Positions 61,001-64,000 of a stretch of DNA of 64,000 nt are shown here, piece by piece (position 1 is the first letter of the stretch; each line of letters starts with the position of its first letter). The position numbers and the translations under genes are program-made. The notes under the pieces were generated by a model. The model had not been told where the DNA came from, ran no database searches, and saw only the letters and a list, made by a program, of their open reading frames with translations. This DNA is from Cliona cf. orientalis (Eukaryota; Porifera; Demospongiae; Clionaida; Clionaidae), in assembly GCA_963930775.1 (NCBI GenBank), contig OZ005689.1:4960001-5024000 (forward strand), read 5' to 3'.

Positions 61001-63742
61001 GTGAAACGGCTTCCACAAGACAACTATCAATTTAAAGTTTCTGGCATGCAGTTCAATGCACACAAAAGTAGCAATGATCAAAATAAGGGGGAAAAAGACA
61101 TAATAATACTCCAGAGTTAGTGCCTCTAAGTTATTCAAGTGCCTACTAATGCAAAAAGGTGGGATTAAATAGCGAAAAAAGTCTAAATTCCAAATACCAC
61201 ACAACAGCCTTACCAAGTGCAACAGGTATTTCAAATGACCATGTGTTACCAATTTCATTGTCATAGGAACGTAGGTTCGATCAATTATACAGTATGTCTG
61301 ACACATGAGCACAAACCCTCTGAATGGTGGCGCAGTGGCTTTGATGTTTAGCAGGACAATAATTACGTAAAAGATGGTGATGAAAATCGTAACCAGTCCC
61401 AGATAGAGCAGCCAACCGAGACTATCATCTCTGCACTCCACACACATAAGACTAAAAGCGTACACTGCTGGGCCATACCCTGGCTTACAGCTGGTACACA
61501 GTAAACCCTCTCGGTTGTATGCTCCACAAGTCAAATCTGTCAATTCTGCCAATGAATAGTTAGAAGGTATGCCATAAAAACCTATCAAAATATTATGACA
61601 CCACAATACATTGTGAGGAATGTAGGGGCACTGTCCAATTGCAGTCCTTTTCAGCGGATCATTCGCATTGTAACTCACACACTGTCCAGCCAATACGCAG
61701 GCAGTATCTTCATCATTATGCAAAATAATTGATCGTCTCAAAAGCTTCGTGTGCTTGCATAAGAACTTTAGTGGTAAATCTCCATAGTTTTCTAAGTTTG
61801 GTCTAACATGGGACTCTGGTGGTGCTGGTATTCCGACTGTCTCACTAGTACTACTATATATACTACGATTGTAACTGTTATCTTCTCTCCGTGCAATAGT
61901 AACTTGAAGTAATCGGAAACTTGACATCAAAATCACGACTAGCAAGACCTTATTCATCAGCATTTTGTACCGAGACTTTTTCAGCACAACTCAACTTATC
62001 CTTGGTGAAGATTATCACAACTATGAAAAGCCAACGTCCATAATAAACATGCAACTGAGTAATACTACAAGAGTCTGTTTCATAAAATAGCCTTAAACTT
62101 AGCAATATTTACTCATCTAAAACAGCTCAAAAAGTGACAGTTTTTATAGTCACATGCATATGTAACCATCAACAGATATTGAAATAAGTTGTCTTGAAAC
62201 AGTAACACAAACAGTAAGCATCAATCTATACATCATATTTTAGCCGCTACTGTGTTATGCTAAAAAAAAACACAAGATCTAGAGGTAAAAAAAAAAATCA
62301 TGTTCCCGACATGATTTGAACATGATCTGGAGTCAGATGCGCTACCATTGCGCCACAGGATCATTACAGTTCTGTGCTTTCTTCTAAATGTAGTTTTCAT
62401 GTTGTGACAGTGAGTGATTGCGTCATACAGTTATGTACACAAGGAAACCCCACATGTGTCCACAATGCATGAATGGATGCTTGTAATAGTATACATTCAG
62501 CTACTGTCAACACAGATTCATTACACAATATATATATGCCTACAGTACCGCCCCTAGTTCTCTAGTTTTCTGGTTTTCGCTAGAAGTTATACCCATGCAA
62601 TGGCTCTGCCTTTGCTGGAATTAGGTTTGCCTGAACAGACAATGTGATGGTTTCCCTTTAGGTTTGGGATTGGTGGTTGTATATACCGGTACATGTATGT
62701 AGAAGATGAACTTAACATGCATTTTAAATTTTGTACTTCCACCTCCTCACAGACTGTTCCATGCTGTGATCCCCATATTGGCTTTAAATAGCTAACATAC
62801 ATGTAGACTTGAGTGTGCAGTAAAATAATAGGTCTATGCCAATAATGGTACAGTTTTAGTGCAGTTTTAGTGCATAATTCATCACATCTACATGCGTGAT
62901 AATATTATTATCAAACTTCCGCCACCTCACAGACTGTTCTTCGCTGTGATCCCCACATTGGCCTGCTCCATCGCGGCACGGAGAAGCTGATGGAGTACAA
63001 GACGTACATCCAGGGCCTACCCTACTTCGACCGGCTCGACTACGTCTCCATGATGTGCAACGAGCAGGCCTACTCTCTCGCCATCGAGAAACTGCTGGGG
63101 ATCGACATTCCCATCAGGGCAAAGTACATTCGAACGATGTTTGGCGAGATTACGAGGATCCTGAACCACATTCTGGCGGTGGCGTGTCATGCTATGGATG
63201 TGGGGGCTGTTACACCTTTCCTGTGGTGGTTCGAGGAGAGAGAAAAGGTACACTTTAGTCATTTTACATATATTTATCAATTGTTTATTAGTATAATAAT
63301 AAAAGTGGCTATGAGTACTTGTGGGTATTGTACTATTGTATGAGAGATGGTTCTTGACACAGAGTAGAGTAGATACTGTTGATGCTGGTTGCTAAACAAA
63401 GCTTGCTGTGCAAATTTTTTTAATAGCTTTGTGATGGTTTTACAGCTTTGTATTGTGTGTACCCACCTTCAAGAACACTTTACCTCCTCCTTCCCCATCT
63501 TAGGCTTTTCTGAGGTTCAACTATGATTTCAGATTCCATTAATACATTTACATTGCACTGATTTTTGACATTCTACGCACAATCTGCAGATGATGGAATT
63601 TTATGAGAGAGTATCTGGAGCTCGTATGCACGCAGCGTACATTCGTCCAGGGGGCGTGTACCAGGACCTCCCCCTGGGGCTCATGGACGACATCTACGAC
63701 TTCATCAAACAGTTCTCTGTGAGAATAGACGAAGTGGAAGAG
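31096..63742 (+). CDS. NDUFS2: NADH dehydrogenase (ubiquinone) iron-sulfur protein 2, first five exons
   Basis: 49-kDa subunit of mitochondrial complex I, in the Q module of the peripheral arm near the ubiquinone site. Exons: 31096-31190 (Arg-rich, Ser/Leu-rich presequence [14 protein letters not shown]), 31261-31409, 31695-31798 ([16 protein letters not shown]), 62933-63247 ([28 protein letters not shown]-type EEREK), 63590-63742 ([18 protein letters not shown]). Exon phases are 2, 1, 0, 0, 0 and join without a break. The reading across the 31-kb intron (…VMEIDGE / [10 protein letters not shown]…) follows the known order of the protein, including the conserved GPQHPAAHG loop. The 3' exons lie outside the window. 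Start ATG has A at -3. Confidence 0.95.
32228..32815. mobile_element. TA-type MITE interrupted by a second element
   Basis: Outer ends TACCGTTGAATTGCGAATAT and ATATTCGTGATTTATGGT match the family of 19347-19543. It is split at AAATA/TTTTC by the element at 32294-32681. Confidence 0.8.
32294..32681. mobile_element. Nested TA-type MITE (TAAGCGCATG family), exact TA duplication
   Basis: Inverted ends CCGTAGAAACTGGTTGTTAA / TTAACAACCAGTTTCTACGG, flanked by TA on both sides (32292-32293, 32682-32683). Internal TTAAGCGCAT repeats. Relatives: 36918-37353 and 54965-55587. Confidence 0.85.
32989..34806 (-). CDS. Array gene A: polytopic membrane protein, 605 aa
   Basis: Intronless. I start at the ATG at 34806 (AAAATG, A at -3), not at a GTG 8 codons upstream, because it opens a signal peptide ([20 protein letters not shown]) and is shared by all copies. 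Ectodomain about 26-175 with N-glycosylation sites and a Cys-rich hinge [17 protein letters not shown] (CxxC at 152/155, and 170/173). Then about eight to nine hydrophobic segments near 180-203, 211-227, 240-254 (weak), 279-301, 334-358, 390-413, 458-475, 483-502, 511-533, 537-562. The cytosolic tail has CCYC (possible palmitoylation) and ends ECTLLLNK (dileucine-like). The hinge plus membrane bundle resembles modules I know from uncharacterised sponge and cnidarian proteins, sometimes after beta-helix ectodomains (recollection). It is not a recognisable GPCR or channel. Function unknown. Confidence 0.85.
   Translation of the reverse strand: MLVNKVLLVVILMPIFQLLQIIIAGRDNSDNNSSTSETVRIPAPSESHVRPNLENYGDLPLKVLCKHTKYVGRSIILHNEDKIACVTAGQCVSYNANDSLKMTAIGQCPYIPQNISWCHNILIGFYGISSNYSLAELTDLTCGAYNREGLLCTSCKPGYGPAVYAFSLMCVECKDDNLGWLLYLGLVTIFITVFYVIIVLLNIKATAPPFRGFVLMCQTYCIIDRMYVPMTTKMVTHGHLKYLLHLVRLLCGIWNLDFFRYLIPPFCVSRHLNNLQALTLEYFYVVLPLLLIIATFMCIELHAGNFKLIVVLWKPFHKLFALFRRAWDPRASIVNSFSTFLLLSVSKITIVSNLCLYELSYYAFNTDGWAYMRQVLYFSPSIYFSSNQHIPYLITAVVSLVMITAVPTFLLCLYPTRVLQKLLHCCPFSRLRQSLWIFVETFQGYYKDGSDGKRDFRAISGAHFIILLLISSGCISFKIRGGLLPIIQLILVSVSLLYAIARPCKENSANIIQSLLLALTAFILQLAYFATVNVHTYFILSVLLLCLLAPHIALYGYAAYRIIKPIYRRLCCYCSISRPNNQVDVQHERNSDGQQCDECTLLLNK
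34871..34882 (-). promoter_or_regulatory. Possible TATA box of array gene A
   Basis: On the minus strand GGTATAAAAAGA lies 65-76 bp upstream of the ATG of gene A. The 200 bp around it are shared with copies C and D, but the motif is altered there (GTGTAAAAGG, GGTAAAAAAGG), so transcription may differ between copies. No transcript data. Confidence 0.35.
35205..35373. mobile_element. Diverged TA-type MITE in array spacer
   Basis: TATAGCGGGAGGCTTTCGAG … TTTCTCCCTCGAGTATTCCC, same family as 23592-23802. Homologous copies sit at the same place in the units of C (44836-45022) and D (about 50327-50495), so insertion predates those duplications. Confidence 0.55.
36074..36145 (-). tRNA. tRNA-Trp (CCA), intact
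   Basis: 72 nt. The acceptor stem GATCCTG pairs with CGGGATC (one G-U), D arm GCGC/GCGC, anticodon stem TCTGA/TCAGA with loop CTCCAGA (anticodon CCA), T arm GCATG/CATGT with loop TTCAAAT, discriminator A. It matches the eukaryotic nuclear tRNA-Trp pattern closely. A-box (TGGCGCAATGGTAGCGC) and B-box (GGTTGCATGTTCAAATC) are intact. Confidence 0.92.
36918..37353. mobile_element. TA-type MITE (TAAGCGCATG family)
   Basis: Inverted ends TACCGTAAACTCTGGTTATT / AATAACCAGAGTTTTCGGTA with ATGCGCTTA blocks inside. Apparently present only in the A-B spacer at this place. Confidence 0.8.
38056..39876 (-). CDS. Array gene B: polytopic membrane protein, 606 aa
   Basis: Same architecture as copy A: signal peptide from the ATG at 39876, N-glycosylated ectodomain, CxxC hinge, membrane bundle, CCYC tail ending LLLNK. 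It differs from A mainly in the ectodomain (KYQLSVRES instead of KHTKYVGRS), in the loop after the hydrophobic segment at about 334-358 ([17 protein letters not shown]) and at [11 protein letters not shown]. The loop and [10 protein letters not shown] link it to copies E and G. The open frame begins 9 codons earlier at a GTG, which I reject as start. No frameshift seen. Confidence 0.85.
   Translation of the reverse strand: MLVYKVLLIIILMSSFQILQVTIAGRDNSDNCSSSTSETVGISAPPESHVRPVLENYGDVPLKSLCKYQLSVRESIILQNEDKTACVLAGQCVSYDANDPLKWTTIGPCPYIPHNIVWCHKTLVGFYGISSNHSLAELTDLTCGAYNREGLLCTSCKPGYGPAVYAFSLMCVECRDDSLGWLLYLGLVTIFITVFYVIIVLLNIKATALPFRGFVLMCQTYCIVDRMYVPMTMKMVTHGHIKYLLHLVRLLCGIWNLDFFRHLIPPFCVSRYLTNLQALTLEYFYVVYPLVLITATFVCIELHARNYRLIVVLWKPFHKLFVLFRRAWDPRASIINSFSTFLLLSVSKIIIVSGLCLYESSYLVFNTDYGAWGKKVLYFSPSIFFFSKQHIPYLITAVISLVMFTILPLFLLCLYPTRVLRKLLHCCLFLRLRQSLWIYIETFQGYYKDGSDGKRDFRALSGAHFVILLFISSGCINDRIRGGLLPIVQLILVSVSLLYAIARPCKEHSANIIQSLLLALTAFILQLAYIATVHVQTYFTLSVLLLCLLAPHIALYGYATYRIIKPIHRRLCCYCSITRPNNQVDVQHERDCDGQQCDECTLLLNK
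41354..41429 (-). pseudogene. tRNA-Trp pseudogene
   Basis: Aligns with the intact copies, but has an insertion in the acceptor/D-arm junction (GTGGAGGTGC) and changes in the D and anticodon arms. The CCA triplet remains. Probably inactive. Confidence 0.75.
41656..41727 (-). tRNA. tRNA-Trp (CCA), intact
   Basis: 72 nt, identical to the copy at 36074-36145 with all four stems intact. It lies about 300 bp from a decayed copy, so this spacer has two. Confidence 0.92.
41783..42100. mobile_element. Inverted-repeat element, CTCGAAATC(T/C)CGCCGC repeats
   Basis: Ends TACTGTATTTCCTCGAAATC and GATTTCGAGGAAATACGGTA are inverted repeats. The interior has several CCGCCCTCGAAAT units, GC-rich against the local background. 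Confidence 0.75.
42630..44453 (-). CDS. Array gene C: polytopic membrane protein, 607 aa
   Basis: Full-length copy starting at the ATG at 44453. It shares a run of private residues with copy D: HKHMK in the ectodomain, [24 protein letters not shown] and [14 protein letters not shown] and D are therefore the closest pair in their C-terminal halves. The loop after the hydrophobic segment at about 334-358 is [18 protein letters not shown]. The CVLARKCV stretch has lost the GQC glycine seen in the other copies. Hinge CxxC, CCYC and LLLNK are kept. No frameshift. Confidence 0.85.
   Translation of the reverse strand: MLVKKILLVVILMPSFQLLQVSIAGRDYSANRSSSTSETVGIPAPPETHVRPNLENYGDLPLKILHKHMKLVRELIILHNEDKTACVLARKCVTYDANDPLKRTAVGQCPYTPHNVSWCHNILVGFYGISSNRSLAELTDLTCGAYNREGLLCTSCKPGYGPAVYAFSLMCVECRDDSLGWMLYLGLVTIFITVFYVIIVLLNIKATAPPFRGFVLMCQTYCIIDRMYVPMTMKMVTHGHLKYLLHLVRLLCGIWNLDFFRHLIPPFCVSRHLTNLQALTLEYFYVVYSLVLIIATFVCIELHAGNFKLIVVLWKPFHKLFALFRRAWDPRASIVNSFSTFLLLSVSKITIVSSLCLYEVSYSAFNTDGGAYIIRRVLYFSPSIFFSSKQHVPYLITAVVSLVMFTAVPTFLLCLYPTRVLQKLLQCCLLSRLRQSLWIFVETFQGYYKDGSAGKGDFRAISGAHFIILLLISSGCINYQIRLGLLPIVQLILVSVSLLYAIARPCKEHSANIIQSLLLALTAFILQLAYFATVNVHTYFILSVLLLCLLAPHIALYGYAMYRIIKPIYRRLCCYCSILRSNDQVDVQHERDCDGQQCDECTLLLNK
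45313..45394 (-). pseudogene. tRNA-Trp pseudogene
   Basis: Recognisable T arm and anticodon arm, but with insertions in the anticodon loop (CTGCATGG on the plus strand) and D arm (GCTAGCTACC), and a broken T stem. Confidence 0.7.
46025..46090 (-). pseudogene. tRNA-Trp pseudogene, 5' truncated
   Basis: 3' half and D arm present. The acceptor 5' strand is absent (sequence diverges after TACCATTGCA), and the anticodon arm carries an insertion. Confidence 0.7.
47909..49735 (-). CDS. Array gene D: polytopic membrane protein, 608 aa
   Basis: Full-length, ATG at 49735. It is the sister of C by shared private residues, but has unique changes at otherwise fixed sites: the hinge CTSC becomes CGSC with GVYNREG, the tail CCYC is preceded by an inserted SQ, and the last residues are EGTLLLNE instead of ECTLLLNK. 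The loop after the hydrophobic segment at about 334-358 is [17 protein letters not shown]. These changes at conserved positions may mean relaxed constraint or altered function. No frameshift. Confidence 0.85.
   Translation of the reverse strand: MLVKKVLLVVILMPIFQLLQVITAGRDNIDNHSSNTSETVGIPAPPESHVRPNLENYGDLPLKFLHKHMKIVRQLIILHKEDKTACILARQCVSYNANDPLKRTAIGQCPYIPHNISWCHNILLGFYGISSNRSLAELTDLTCGVYNREGLLCGSCKPGYGPAVYAFSLMCVECRDDSLGWLLYLGLVTIFITVFYVIIVLLNIKATAPPFRGFVLMCQTYCIIDRMYVPMTMKMVTHGHLKYLLHLVRLLCGIWNLDFFRHLIPPFCVSRHLTNLQALTLEYFYVVYPLILIIATFTCIELHARNFRLIVVIWKPFHKLFALFRRAWDPRASIVNSFSTFLLLSVSKITIVSNLYLYEVSYYAFSTDSGAYIRRVLYFSPSISFSSKQHVPYLITAVVSLVMFTAVPTFLLCLYPTRVLRKLLQCCLLSRLRQSLWIFVETFQGYYKDGSAGKGDFRAISGAHFIILLFISSGCINYQIRLGLLPIVQLILVSVSLLYAIARPCKEHNANIIQSLLLALTAFILQLAYFATVNVHTYFILSVLLLCLLAPHIALYGYATYRIIKPIHRRLSQCCYCSISRPNNQVNVQHERDCDGQQCDEGTLLLNE
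50128..50326. mobile_element. Inverted-repeat element specific to unit D
   Basis: Ends GCCGTATAGCTGGAAAATTT and AATATTTCTGGCTATACGGT. The interior has CCGCCAAATTTAA blocks on both strands. The homologous sites in units A (about 35200) and C (about 44835) lack it. Confidence 0.7.
50950..51021 (-). tRNA. tRNA-Trp (CCA), intact
   Basis: 72 nt, identical to the copies at 36074 and 41656, with all stems and both internal promoter boxes intact. Confidence 0.92.
52619..54438 (-). pseudogene. Array gene E: polytopic membrane protein, 1-nt frameshift after signal peptide
   Basis: The ATG at 54438 starts the usual signal peptide, but at about 54362-54369 the run CTCTCCAGC lacks one C relative to copy F (CTCTCCCAGC). 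The frame then changes after IAG and ends at 54271. The normal frame resumes without any other stop from there to 52619 (open from 54199 as a 526-codon frame). There is also a 3-residue in-frame deletion (WCHIGFYG). The membrane bundle and the ECTLLLNK tail are intact, so the lesion is recent, a polymorphism or a sequencing error in a C run. As it stands the copy cannot make a secreted-start protein. Confidence 0.8.
54965..55587. mobile_element. TA-type MITE (TAAGCGCATG family) with internal hairpins
   Basis: Inverted ends TACCGTAAAGTCTGGTTAAT / TTAACCAGACTTTACGGTA. Longer than its relatives (623 bp). Inside are palindromes at 55263-55293 and 55331-55372 built on CATAGATAATTTAGACT, probably later insertions. 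Confidence 0.8.
55713..55784 (-). tRNA. tRNA-Trp (CCA), degenerate copy
   Basis: Full length and CCA anticodon kept, but the acceptor stem has a mismatch (GCTCCTG against AGGATC) and the T loop reads TACAAAT instead of TTCAAAT, which alters the B box. Possibly inactive. Confidence 0.6.
55932..55980. repeat. Perfect-arm palindrome inserted in E-F spacer
   Basis: Arms CATAGATCATATAGACTAC / GTAGTCTATATGATCTATG. Flanked by TGTCAAC on both sides, whereas other units read CTGTCAACACAGATTC without it. A counterpart is at 59486-59537. Confidence 0.8.
56093..56190. repeat. Palindromic insertion, TTGATAGCTACGAGCTAGAT arms
   Basis: Outer arms are nearly perfect inverted repeats (TTGATAGCTACGAGCTAGAT / ATCTAGCTTGTAGCTATCAA) and continue with GTGTTACA / TGTAACA. 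A counterpart lies at 59665-59762. Absent from the other spacers. Confidence 0.8.
56557..58389 (-). CDS. Array gene F: polytopic membrane protein, 610 aa
   Basis: Full-length, ATG at 58389; the open frame begins at a TTG seven codons earlier, which I reject. The N-terminal ectodomain ([27 protein letters not shown]) matches copy E, while the loop after the hydrophobic segment at about 334-358 ([20 protein letters not shown]) matches C/D, with a 2-residue insertion. It is therefore mosaic. It also has MCQIYC instead of MCQTYC and [11 protein letters not shown]. Hinge, CCYC and LLLNK are intact. Confidence 0.85.
   Translation of the reverse strand: MLVNKVLLVVILMLIFQLLQVTIAGREHNSDNHSSSTRETVGIPALPAEFHIRSDFEENYEDLSLKFLCMHKKLVRRFIILQNDDKIACVQAGQCVSFNANDPLKMTAIGQCPCIPHNISWCHSIIGFYGISSNHSLAELTDLTCGAYNREGLLCTSCKPGYGPAVYAFSLMCVECRDDSLGWLLYLGLVTIFITVFYVIIILLNIKATAPPFRGFVLMCQIYCIIDRMYVPMTMKLVTHGHLKYLLHLVRLLCGIWNLDFFRHLIPPFCVSRHLTNLQALTLEYFYVVYPLVLIIATFMCIELHAKNFRLIVVLWKPFHKLFVLFRRAWDPKASIVNSFSTFLLLSVSKITIVSNLCLYEVSYSAFNTESDGGAYIRQVLYFSPSISFSSKQHIPYLITAVVSLVMFTVVPTFLLCLYPTRILRKLLQCCLLSRLRQSLWIFVETFQGYYKDGSDGKRDFRALSGAHFVILLFISSGCSKDRTRVGLLPIIQPILVSVSLLYAIVRPCKEHSANIIQSLLLALTALILQLAYFATVHVHTYFILSVLLLCLLAPHIALYGYAAYRIIKPIYRRLCCYCSISRPNYQVDVQHERDCYGQQCDECTLLLNK
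59267..59338 (-). tRNA. tRNA-Trp (CCA), near-intact
   Basis: 72 nt. It differs from the intact copies by one D-stem change (GCAC for GCGC, giving an A-C mismatch and altering the A box) and by a T loop TTCGAAT, which is an allowed form. It may still be active. Confidence 0.75.
59486..59537. repeat. Palindrome, counterpart of 55932-55980
   Basis: Same arms and the same TGTCAAC flanks as in the E-F spacer, with a slightly longer loop (TATATTA). Confidence 0.8.
59665..59762. repeat. Palindromic insertion, counterpart of 56093-56190
   Basis: Arms TTGATAGCTACGAGCTAGAT / ATCTAGCTCGTAGCTATCAA, here perfectly complementary. The copy in E-F has one arm mismatch. Confidence 0.8.
60134..61963 (-). CDS. 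Array gene G: polytopic membrane protein, 609 aa
   Basis: First unit in the direction of array transcription. ATG at 61963. Ectodomain longer by four residues ([13 protein letters not shown]). The loop after the hydrophobic segment at about 334-358, [18 protein letters not shown], groups it with B. Unique changes include IDRTYVPMT for [27 protein letters not shown] for AIARPCKE and a tail with [12 protein letters not shown]. CxxC hinge, CCYC and ECTLLLNK are intact. No frameshift seen. Confidence 0.85.
   Translation of the reverse strand: MLMNKVLLVVILMSSFRLLQVTIARREDNSYNRSIYSSTSETVGIPAPPESHVRPNLENYGDLPLKFLCKHTKLLRRSIILHNDEDTACVLAGQCVSYNANDPLKRTAIGQCPYIPHNVLWCHNILIGFYGIPSNYSLAELTDLTCGAYNREGLLCTSCKPGYGPAVYAFSLMCVECRDDSLGWLLYLGLVTIFITIFYVIIVLLNIKATAPPFRGFVLMCQTYCIIDRTYVPMTMKLVTHGHLKYLLHLVRLLCGIWNLDFFRYLIPPFCISRHLNNLEALTLEYYYVFFPLILIIATFVCIELHARNFKLIVVLWKPFHKLFVFFRRAWDPRASIVNSFSTFLLLSVSKIIIVSNLCLYESSYLVFNTDNGTYVGQVLYFSPLISSFSKQHIPYLITAVVSLVMFTVIPLFILCLYPTRGLQKLLQCCLLSRLRQSLWIFVETFQGYYKDGSDGKRDFRALSGAHFVILLFISSGCSSDRFRIGLLPIVQLILVSVSLLYAISRPCKEHSANIIQSLLLALTAFILLLAYFATVHVQTYFTLFVLLLCLLAPHIALYGYATYRIIKPIHRRLCCYCSTSRPNNQVDMQHERDCDGQQCDECTLLLNK
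62301..62362 (-). pseudogene. tRNA-Trp pseudogene with internal deletion
   Basis: 5' half is identical to intact copies, but about 10 nt covering the 3' strand of the anticodon stem and the variable region are missing, and the acceptor 3' strand has a change (GGGAACA). Confidence 0.8.
62736..62790 (+). pseudogene. Decayed duplicate of the NDUFS2 exon-4 start
   Basis: The stretch 'CTTCCACCTCCTCACAGACT' followed by GTTCC-TGCTGTGATCCCCA-ATTGGC repeats, with few changes, the acceptor and first 35 nt of true exon 4 about 181 bp downstream. It keeps the CACAG acceptor but runs into a TAG within 13 codons ([12 protein letters not shown], stop). Confidence 0.8.
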
Positions 63743-64000
63743 GTACAATTGTGTATATACTTGCATAGCCAGGACTACATTTAGAATTTCTTTCAGGGGT
63801 GTGTGTGTGTGTGGGGGGGGGGGGGGGGAGATTGCTCCCTCCCCCACTCACCCGCTAAATACAGCCCTGATAGCGGAGAACTTTAGTGAGGTTTTAAATT
63901 TGGCAATTTCCACAAAAATCACCAAATTAAAAAATCCGCCAATATTTTTCATATAATATCGATCTATGCAGCTAGATCTCTGTACTGTACACTATGTATG
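63743..64000. other. NDUFS2 intron 5 (start)
   Basis: Begins GTACAA; contains a TG/poly-G run (63797-63829) and part of an element with CCGCCAATATTT-like blocks resembling 50128-50326. Next exon not in window. Confidence 0.6.

Larger units (their letters stand above)
31799..62932. other. NDUFS2 intron 3 (31,134 bp) hosting an antisense gene array
   Basis: Donor GAG|GTAAGG and acceptor CACCTCACAG|ACTG. The other introns measured in this gene are 70, 285 and 342 bp. The excess is the seven-unit tandem array of polytopic membrane protein genes plus tRNA-Trp genes, all on the minus strand. 31799-31875 is a GGGA-rich simple repeat next to the donor. Confidence 0.9.
61964..62932. other. Array edge to NDUFS2 exon 4
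   Basis: Promoter side of G, a tRNA-Trp remnant, then about 400 bp of host intron with a duplicated splice-acceptor/exon start. No other gene seen. Confidence 0.6.

Noticed and set aside
32989-61963. Array genes as seven-transmembrane GPCRs (for example chemoreceptors)
   Set aside because: About eight to nine hydrophobic segments, a Cys-rich hinge just before the first, and no DRY or NPxxY-type motifs; naming them GPCRs is not supported.
63017-63280. Minus-strand frame opposite NDUFS2 exon 4
   Set aside because: Shadow of a highly conserved coding exon.

Overview
The window reads as genomic DNA of an early-branching animal, most likely a demosponge. The support is a full DNMT3-type DNA methyltransferase, a metazoan NDUFS2 with short GT-AG introns, an extracellular gene built of phase-1 Ig exons that includes a Cys-Cys / WYxPNG module I associate with sponge proteins, eukaryotic tRNA-Trp genes, and an AT-rich sequence full of small TA-flanked inverted-repeat elements. 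The species assignment is inference; no search was possible.

Layout. (1) 1-6.0 kb, minus strand: a family of secreted or type I membrane proteins with a beta-helix ectodomain, a Thr/Glu mucin-like stalk, one membrane span and a short conserved tail. There is a 5' partial copy (1-610), a decayed 3' fragment (1501-2290) and one complete gene (3492-5960). (2) 6.7-14.5 kb, minus: a 14-exon gene for a 1320-residue secreted-looking protein with 11 Ig-like domains in the order (A-B-V)x3-A-B. All 14 exons join in frame. (3) 15.5-29.6 kb, minus: a complete 15-exon DNMT3 (PWWP, ADD, catalytic domain). Introns carry several inverted-repeat elements, simple repeats and a tandem duplication of one exon end with its splice donor. 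(4) 31.1-63.7 kb, plus: the first five exons of NDUFS2, head-to-head with DNMT3. NDUFS2 intron 3 is 31,134 bp, against 70, 285 and 342 bp for the other introns measured.

Inside that intron, on the opposite strand, lies a tandem array of seven near-identical intronless genes (A-G) for about 605-residue polytopic membrane proteins. One copy (E) has a 1-nt frameshift. Each unit of about 3.6-5.3 kb also carries a tRNA-Trp(CCA) gene or its remnant, so a protein gene and a tRNA gene have been amplified together. Spacers hold nested or unit-specific elements that act as clocks for the order of duplication.

How the genes work together: DNMT3 and NDUFS2 are housekeeping or epigenetic genes and possibly share a promoter region. 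The beta-helix, Ig and polytopic families are cell-surface or extracellular and show duplication, domain-level repetition and mosaic variation. That would suit recognition or adhesion roles, but no function can be read directly.
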